From Candidatus Woesearchaeota archaeon (lineage in GTDB: Archaea; Nanobdellota; Nanobdellia; Woesearchaeales; JACQSR01): a stretch of DNA of 21,864 nt. Of the stretch, positions 8,005 to 14,200 are shown in pieces (within the stretch, counting starts at the first letter, position 1; each line of letters begins with the position of its first letter). The DNA lies in assembly GCA_023255615.1 (NCBI GenBank), contig JAHFLI010000004.1, positions 1-21,864 on the forward strand, given 5' to 3'. Made by a program: the position numbers and the translations under genes. The notes under the pieces are model-generated. The model was not told the origin of the DNA and searched no databases. It was given only the letters and a program-made list of their open reading frames with translations.

Positions 8005-8731
8005 CAATTGGTGCATTGAATTTATGGTGGAGTTTTTTTGCAATGTCTGATGGTTGCTCATTTCCTTGGATAATGTTAACATATGATTTTGCGTGTTTTT
8101 TGATAGCGGGTTCTGGTCCACCAATGACACTTCCAATCTCAGTAGTACCAATTGCCAAGCGGAGCGTTGGACGCAAATAAGTCGATTTACCATACACCAT
8201 GAATGATCCTTTTTGGAGAAATTCTCCTGGACGCGCTTTTTTTGTGACCTGATCCGGTTTAACATAAAATACGTCTAATGTAGAGAGTCCGAGTTTCCAT
8301 GCTCTGCTGTATGATGCAGTTGCTTGCGCAGCTTCTTCTATTGAAGCAATCCCAATTTCTTTTCCTTCCGCTTTGATAACAGCAAAAGGAGATCCGGCCA
8401 TGTCTGTATGAAAGATTAAATCATTATCTGATGTATGTTTCTTAATGATAATTTCATTTGTCGTGGCATCTCTTCCCATGATCACCAGAAAATCTTCTGA
8501 GGTAGAGAACCATCGAAATTTTTCATACCATTCTCTCTTCACCGGTAATTTACTCAGTTTTGGTTTTGCTTCTTCAATGACTTCTTTTTGTAATTTTTCA
8601 AGGTCCTTCTTACTCTTTTCCAGTGCCACAAGAGCTCCTTTGACTTTTTTTTTCATATGCTTTGCTTTATCAAAATAGAATCCTGCATTTTCTTCCACTG
8701 ATTTATGGACGTCGATAATAATGGTAGACAT
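7955..8731 (-). CDS. standalone NFACT-R (DUF814) protein, C-terminal half of RqcH/NEMF
   Basis: A 258-aa protein. Residues about 10-60 form a charged coiled coil. Residues about 65-190 are the NFACT-R domain: WYEKFRWF, IMGRDATTNEIIIKKH, DLIFHTDMAGSPFAVIK, then SRAWKLG, the PGEFLQKGSFMVYGK stretch and TLRLAIGTTEIGSVIGGPE. The pattern resembles the C-terminal portion of archaeal and eukaryotic Rqc2/NEMF, which engages 60S/50S-peptidyl-tRNA complexes. The NFACT-N and HhH parts of a full RqcH (about 650 aa) are absent, and the neighbouring genes do not supply them. ATG 8731 has a TATA box 24 bp upstream. It heads the four-gene overlapping unit down to 5732. Confidence 0.88.
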   Translation of the reverse strand: MSTIIIDVHKSVEENAGFYFDKAKHMKKKVKGALVALEKSKKDLEKLQKEVIEEAKPKLSKLPVKREWYEKFRWFSTSEDFLVIMGRDATTNEIIIKKHTSDNDLIFHTDMAGSPFAVIKAEGKEIGIASIEEAAQATASYSRAWKLGLSTLDVFYVKPDQVTKKARPGEFLQKGSFMVYGKSTYLRPTLRLAIGTTEIGSVIGGPEPAIKKHAKSYVNIIQGNEQPSDIAKKLHHKFNAPIDDILRFLPSGGCKIES

Positions 8732-8750
8732 AGTGGTTTAGTTTGTAGCA

Positions 8751-8760
8751 AAATTTAAAA
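8751..8760 (-). promoter_or_regulatory. TATA-like box for the NFACT-R/YkgJ-like/nnrE/nnrD unit
   Basis: TTTTAAATTT on the minus strand is centred about 24.5 bp before ATG 8731 in the 38-bp gap behind the flavoprotein gene. No Shine-Dalgarno is present, so the mRNA is probably leaderless. Confidence 0.5.
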
Positions 8761-8769
8761 GGATTGTGA

Positions 8770-9993
8770 TTACAATTGAGAGATCACGTTGGAAACGTAT
8801 TCTCCAATCGCAAGGGACGCTGTCAATCCAGGTGAAGAAATTCCAATCAGATGAATAATACGTTGATGGATTGGATCATGTTGAATAAACCAATCTCGGT
8901 TTCTCGGCAGCACCGCCATATTTCCAGCGTGGTATAATTGAACATTTGCAGAATCTATACTTGGAAAGATTTCGCGAACAGCATCTTTGAAGTCTTTAAC
9001 AGGATGAACTCCACAAAAATCATCTTTGTTTCCATCATCGGGAATTGATTTCAATGGTCCAATCGACGCTCCGGAAATTCTTCCATCCAGATCCATTACC
9101 GGAGTCAGATGCACGCCGACGAATTTTCTCAGGGTTCCTTCTTCCAATCTTCTCCGATAATCATCAAAGGGAATTTTTTGTATTTTTCCTGTAAGAGGAT
9201 CGTATCCATAAGGAGTTGGATAAATATTTCGTTGAATAGTGAGATCAGTTCCCTCTCTAAAATAAAAAATAGCTGATTCCCCACGATGAGGTGTTATGTG
9301 AAGAGGCAAATCAGGATTTTCGTTGTCCCAATCGGGGTGAAGGTTATACCATATTTGATCAGCATAAAGCCCAGCCGCGTTGATGACTCGAGTGAATTCA
9401 GTGTTTGTTCTTTGTGATCGAAGAGAAACTTCAACACTGCTCTCCTTTGGAGTTATCTCCACAACTTCGCTGTTCTCCACGATTTCAACACCTTTACTCC
9501 TAACTAATTCACGAAGTAAAGTTACATAATGCATCGGATCAATAACTCCGGATGAAGGGACCCACAACCCAAACTCTCCATGTGCGTTTGGTTCTTTTTC
9601 TTTGATTTCTTTCGTACCTATCCAACAAACATCTTCAACATTATTTTCTGTTGCTGTCCGAATAACCTCTTCAAGATAAGGTCGATCTTGTTCGCCCATT
9701 CCAACGATAATTTTTCCCCCGTCGCTATATCTTACACCGTAATCTAAACAAAACCGATGAAGTAAGAAGTTTCCCCGAACGGATAATTCAGCCATCAACG
9801 GTTGACTCGAGCGAGAATAATAAATCCCGGCATGATTTACACCTGAATTAGCAACCGATTGTTGATGATCATGAGGAATCCTGTATTTTCCAACAAGGTA
9901 AATTTCTCCACCAATGTGTTTTTCGGACAATTGTAAAGCGATGCTTAGTCCAACTACACCTCCACCAATGATGATGGTTCGTTCTTCCATCAT
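8770..9993 (-). CDS. L-2-hydroxyglutarate oxidase/dehydrogenase-like FAD protein
   Basis: A 407-aa DAO-superfamily flavoprotein. The FAD dinucleotide loop IIIGGGVVGLSIALQLSE is at residues about 7-24. The LhgO/L2HGDH signature NSGVNHAGIYYSRSSQP follows near residue 50, where the family usually has NSGVIHAGIYY. Further matches are INAAGLYADQIW, VGVHLTPVMDL and the C-terminal GISSPGLTASLAIGEYV that closes the FAD site. Length matches the family (about 400 aa). It would oxidise L-2-hydroxyglutarate to 2-oxoglutarate, passing electrons to O2 or a membrane acceptor; a related hydroxyacid substrate cannot be excluded. Two adjacent Met codons (9993, 9990) could start it. Its promoter region is shared with the divergent HIT genes. 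Confidence 0.87.
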   Translation of the reverse strand: MMEERTIIIGGGVVGLSIALQLSEKHIGGEIYLVGKYRIPHDHQQSVANSGVNHAGIYYSRSSQPLMAELSVRGNFLLHRFCLDYGVRYSDGGKIIVGMGEQDRPYLEEVIRTATENNVEDVCWIGTKEIKEKEPNAHGEFGLWVPSSGVIDPMHYVTLLRELVRSKGVEIVENSEVVEITPKESSVEVSLRSQRTNTEFTRVINAAGLYADQIWYNLHPDWDNENPDLPLHITPHRGESAIFYFREGTDLTIQRNIYPTPYGYDPLTGKIQKIPFDDYRRRLEEGTLRKFVGVHLTPVMDLDGRISGASIGPLKSIPDDGNKDDFCGVHPVKDFKDAVREIFPSIDSANVQLYHAGNMAVLPRNRDWFIQHDPIHQRIIHLIGISSPGLTASLAIGEYVSNVISQL

Positions 9994-10011
9994 TTTAGAG
10001 AACTCAGAATC

Positions 10012-10020
10012 ATTTAAAAA
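10012..10020 (-). promoter_or_regulatory. TATA-like box for the FAD oxidoreductase gene
   Basis: TTTTTAAAT on the minus strand is centred 23 bp before ATG 9993. It lies in the 84-bp divergent gap and is separate from the plus-strand TATA box at 10047. Confidence 0.5.
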
Positions 10021-10046
10021 TATTCATAAAAGAAAAGAAGGGAAAG

Positions 10047-10054
10047 TTTATATA
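10047..10054 (+). promoter_or_regulatory. TATA box for the tandem HIT genes
   Basis: TTTATATA is preceded by a purine-rich BRE-like GGGAAAG and centred about 27 bp before ATG 10078. Start of transcription at or beside the ATG is predicted. No Shine-Dalgarno is present. Confidence 0.6.
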
Positions 10055-10077
10055 CGATACTTTGAATAGAATACGTT

Positions 10078-10716
10078 ATGGATAAACGCCTTACTCCTGA
10101 ACAGATTACGGAGCTGAGAGAAAAGATTAAAAATATGTCTCCAGAAGAGTTGAAAGAGTTTCAGAAGAAGCAATGCATCTTTTGTCAGATTCATGATGGA
10201 AAAGTATCCTCAAAAAAAATTTATGAGGATGAAGTGTGCTTAGCAATTCTCGATATTAATCCTGCAAATCCAGGTCATATTCTCCTGATGCCCAAAGAAC
10301 ATTACACTATACTCCCTCAAGTTCCGCCTGAAGAGATTCGGCATCTCTTCGTTGTTGCAAAAAAACTTTCTAATGCGGCTTTGCGTGCATTTGATGTTAA
10401 GGGAACGAATATTATTGTTGCGAATGGTATCGCTGCTGGACAGAAAGCCCAGCATATGATGATCCATATCATCCCAAGAAAAGAAAAAGACGGCCTCAAT
10501 TTTAAAATCCCCCAAACAGAGCAACCCCTTGATCAATTAGAGGTGGTAGGAAAAAAGCTGGCAGAAAAACTAGGTGGGAAAGTTGTGCAGAGAAAGGATG
10601 AGAACGCACCAACTCAACCATTCACAAGAAAGAAGGAATTGGAAGCTGACTATGAAGAAAAAAAAGACGACAGCGTTGATCTTGATGCTATCGCGTCGCT
10701 ATTCAAACGAAAATGA
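10078..10716 (+). CDS. HIT-family protein with altered histidine triad (first of tandem pair)
   Basis: A 212-aa HIT-fold protein. Residues 1-32 are a charged helical extension. C33 and C36 (CIFCQI) are the N-terminal zinc-type cysteines of bacterial/archaeal HIT proteins. The core continues with NPGHILLMPKEHY, GTNIIVANGIAAGQ and the triad region QHMMIHIIPR at residues 125-134. Normal HIT hydrolases have His at three alternate positions; here H126 and H130 remain but the central, nucleophilic His is M128. A charged low-complexity tail (about 60 residues) follows. The family hydrolyses or transfers nucleotidyl phosphoramidates and dinucleoside polyphosphates, but catalysis by the usual route looks impossible. 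It overlaps the next gene by 4 nt (ATGA). Confidence 0.9.
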   Translation: MDKRLTPEQITELREKIKNMSPEELKEFQKKQCIFCQIHDGKVSSKKIYEDEVCLAILDINPANPGHILLMPKEHYTILPQVPPEEIRHLFVVAKKLSNAALRAFDVKGTNIIVANGIAAGQKAQHMMIHIIPRKEKDGLNFKIPQTEQPLDQLEVVGKKLAEKLGGKVVQRKDENAPTQPFTRKKELEADYEEKKDDSVDLDAIASLFKRK

Positions 10717-11249
10717 GCGAACCGTGTTTGTTATGTCAAATCGTTGAAGGAAGGATTCCATCTAAAGTTATTTATGAAGATGATGTAAGTATAGCTATTT
10801 TAGATTTTTCTGGAGCTGCTATTGGTCACACCTTTATTGTCCCTAAGGCACATCATACTATTTTTGAGCAAGTTCCCGATGACATTGTTGCACGAGTATT
10901 TGAAAACGCGAATAAAGTATCTTCCACTTTATTTGAATCTCTAGAGGTGCAAGGAACGAATATCTTTGTTGCAAATGGGATTGCTGCAGGACAACAAGTA
11001 CCTCACTTCTTTGTGCACGTCATTCCTCGAGTGGAAGGTGATGGTATTGACATTCAATGGGCCCCCAAGCAATTAGGGGAGGAAGAAATGTCAACTATTG
11101 AACTCACCTTGAAAGAACAAATAAAAGATGTGGTTAGTTTTGTTGAGGAAAAGAAAAAATCATCTCCTATCGAAAAAAAGACGGTGATTATTACCTCAAA
11201 AAAAGGTGAGGATAACTATTTAGTAAAGCAAATAAAAAGAATTCCCTAA
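10713..11249 (+). CDS. HIT-family protein with altered histidine triad (second of tandem pair)
   Basis: A 178-aa paralogue of the preceding HIT gene, translationally coupled through ATGA. C5 and C8 (CLLCQI) are the N-terminal cysteines, followed by IPSKVIYEDDVSIAILDF, GTNIFVANGIAAGQQ and the triad region PHFFVHVIPR. H98 and H102 are kept, while the central catalytic position is F100. A roughly 50-residue basic C-terminal tail ends the protein and lacks known motifs. Shared substitution of the nucleophile in both copies suggests a binding or regulatory pair, perhaps a heterodimer, because HIT proteins dimerise. The gene ends at TAA 11247-11249, directly abutting the stop of the convergent surface-protein gene. 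Confidence 0.9.
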   Translation: MSEPCLLCQIVEGRIPSKVIYEDDVSIAILDFSGAAIGHTFIVPKAHHTIFEQVPDDIVARVFENANKVSSTLFESLEVQGTNIFVANGIAAGQQVPHFFVHVIPRVEGDGIDIQWAPKQLGEEEMSTIELTLKEQIKDVVSFVEEKKKSSPIEKKTVIITSKKGEDNYLVKQIKRIP

Positions 11250-14200
11250 TTATTCTGTTGTTTTGACATCATATGTGGTGATCGTCGCATTTTTTCGGAT
11301 ATACCACTTTCCATTAATACATGTATTTGCAACGAGGACGTCTTGAACAGTAGTTGAGCTCTCAAAGTCTACCCACGAGTCATTTCCTGCATCGTCTCCG
11401 CAACATTGTGCAGAGAGAGCCCCTCCAGTGTATGAAGTTGCATAACAAAATGATTCATTATGGGAATCGCAAACTCCTGAATTATATCCATTTACAACAA
11501 TACCCATGACATTACACAGACACGGATTCTTATCCGGATCCTCTCCCAATGTGATGCAATCATCTCCGATACATGTTTTGAGAGGGAAATAACATCGGGT
11601 ACCGTTTAAGCAACTATCTTGCTGTCCGTCGCAATCTTGGCATGCGCATGATTCTCCGGGATCACAAACGCTATTGGGAATTCCTCCGACGCATGGAAGA
11701 TCGCCACCACAGTTATCACAGTTTGTGCAACATTTACCGTCAGCGCACAACGACGTTCCTTCTTCACATGGCTTGTAACACACTTCAAGAGTAGGATGAC
11801 AAATTGCTCCGTAGACACATGTATCATTTTTCCCATAACAATCATCACAATCGCATGATTCTCCGGGATCACATTCAGTCGTGCCTTGAGGAGCAGATAA
11901 ACATCCGATTGGCGGATTGCAATCAGATTTGCATGATCCATCAGGACATAATAAGGTTCCTACAGGACAACCACTCGGACAATTTGGACTTCCAACAGGA
12001 CATTGGGGAGTATTTACGCAGATTTGTGCGCCATAATCACACACTAATCCGGGTGCGCAGCTATCTTGTTTTCCATCGCAATCCTGACAATCACATGATT
12101 CTCCAGGGTCACATCCCGATGTTCCGCCATCGCTGACATTTATGCAGCCGATATTTTGTCCACCACAATCTGACTTACATGTGCCATCCGCGCAGAGTCT
12201 TGTTCCGATTGGACAAGGGGTTCCATCGACACATTGTCCCGTCAAATAATCGCATAGTAAACCATCAACACATGAATCTTGTTCTCCACCACAATCCGAG
12301 CAGGTACATCCTTCGTCGGATTCGCACAACCCATTAAAGTTGCATCCTGCATAACCATCGTCACAAGTATAACAATTTGAACAACATTGTCCGTCGCTAC
12401 ACAAGGTCTGCCCAATATCACATACGTGGCTCGAGCAATCGGGATCAACTGGATTTTGTCCCCCGGGACAATCGAGGTCGCATATTCCGTCGACTGAGTA
12501 ATCGCAGCAATCTCCTACTTGTGGAGTACAATTTCCACAATTGGGATCATATCCTTGAGGACAATTTGGATCACATATGCTATCGTTAATAGGTAAACAA
12601 CAATCATCAGGAGTATTTTGACATTGGTGACAATCTGGATCAATTCCTGGAACACAGTCTGGATCACATACGTAATCTTGCTCCTCCCAGCAGCAATCTC
12701 CGGGTGCGTTTGTACATGGAGGACAATCTGGATCAACGCCCTCATCGCAATTCGGATCGCATTCTCCATCAAGTGCATTGCTGCAGCAGCCATCGTTTGT
12801 TGATTGACAGGTTGATTGACAGTCGGGATCTTTTCCGGGAGGACAATCATTATCACAAATACTGTCAGCATTGTCTACGCAACAATTTCCGGAGCTTGTG
12901 CTACATGATGAACAATCTGGATCTGCAATTGGCGTACAATCAGGATCGCATCCATCTCCTTGATTTCCCGTACAACATCCGTCTGCAGCAATTGAGCATG
13001 ATCCGCAGTTATCAAGAGAGATTTGACAATTTTGAGTGCATATCAAATTTCCAGTATCATATCCGAAATCGGTGCATGAATCCGTTCCTGATCCAAAAAT
13101 TGGATCCCCAGTATAATCGTTGAAATCACATTCCTCTCCTGGATCAATTATTCCGTCGTGACAAGAAACTGGTCGAACACAATTTGCAGTATTGATGAAA
13201 CAATCATTTGTGCAGGTAAGCTGACCAGTTGTAAATGTATCGAAGCTTGAACAATCCATTCCATCAAGGTTTGTACCATCACATTGTTCACCCTCGTTGA
13301 TAACACCATCTCCACAGACTCCTGGCTGAAGTCCAATACAGTTGCTGACATCAAGCAAACACTGATGTGCATTTCCTGGGCTGTAACATGACAGTTCTCC
13401 GCCCGTGTATCCGCTGACAATATCACACGAATTTGCTGGACCAAAAATAATATCTTGAGTAATTGGATCAAAATCGCATTGTTCTCCTGGATCAATTATT
13501 CCGTCGCCGCAGGTTGCTGATCGTGTACAGCTAGTGGTGGAGACATCACAATTGGTACAGGTTAATGTTCCTCCTGTGAAGGTATCATAATCACTGCATG
13601 TTCTTCCCCTGAAGTCAGAACCGTCACATATTTCATTGCCAGAAGCTTCTCCATTGCCACATATTGTCGAGCATCCAGATGTATCGGTAAGACACGTGCT
13701 TGGGTCACATGCTACTGTCCCACCATCAAAATTAAAGTCAAAGCAATCATTATATTGAGGGAGGTATGTTGACTGAAGAGACTCATAAATGTGAAAACTA
13801 TTTGTTCCCCCACTTCCATCACCGCTTACAATTTCATCGATCGTATCACCATCGACATCTCCTGCAGTTATGAATCTTCCAGTTGCCGCCAAGAGTGCTT
13901 TTGTTTCTATCCATTGAATGCCATTTGCCAGTAATCTGTATATTCTAAAATATCGGCTTCCTGTAACCCCCCCTTCAACAATAATTTCTACCCGCCCATC
14001 ATTGTCAATATCGCCTGCAGCAACACGAACGCCGTTGGTGTCAGAGAATGTTGTTCTGGATGAAATGAGATCTAAGTTTGTGCCTGACGTAATATTGTAC
14101 TTGTACACTGCAATTTGGTCGGTGCCGCCATCGTCTTGGCTCACTATGACTTCATCTTTCCCATCACCGTCAACATCACCGCCAGCAACAAAAACTCCGG

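Noticed and set aside
8005..8265. In-frame upstream extension of the CxxCxxCC gene, adding 87 residues
   Set aside because: It lies wholly within the NFACT-R gene in another frame, the translation has no domain character, and the family starts close to the first Cys cluster.
12429..12998. Tandem array resembling a CRISPR at first glance
   Set aside because: The periodicity (about 93 bp) is protein-level, repeats are not identical at DNA level, and the frame is continuous.
11606..13495. Several open frames of 60-140 codons on both strands inside the Cys-rich region
   Set aside because: They are shadows of the repetitive TGC/GAT-rich coding sequence; their translations show no domains, and none has a promoter or ribosome-binding site.
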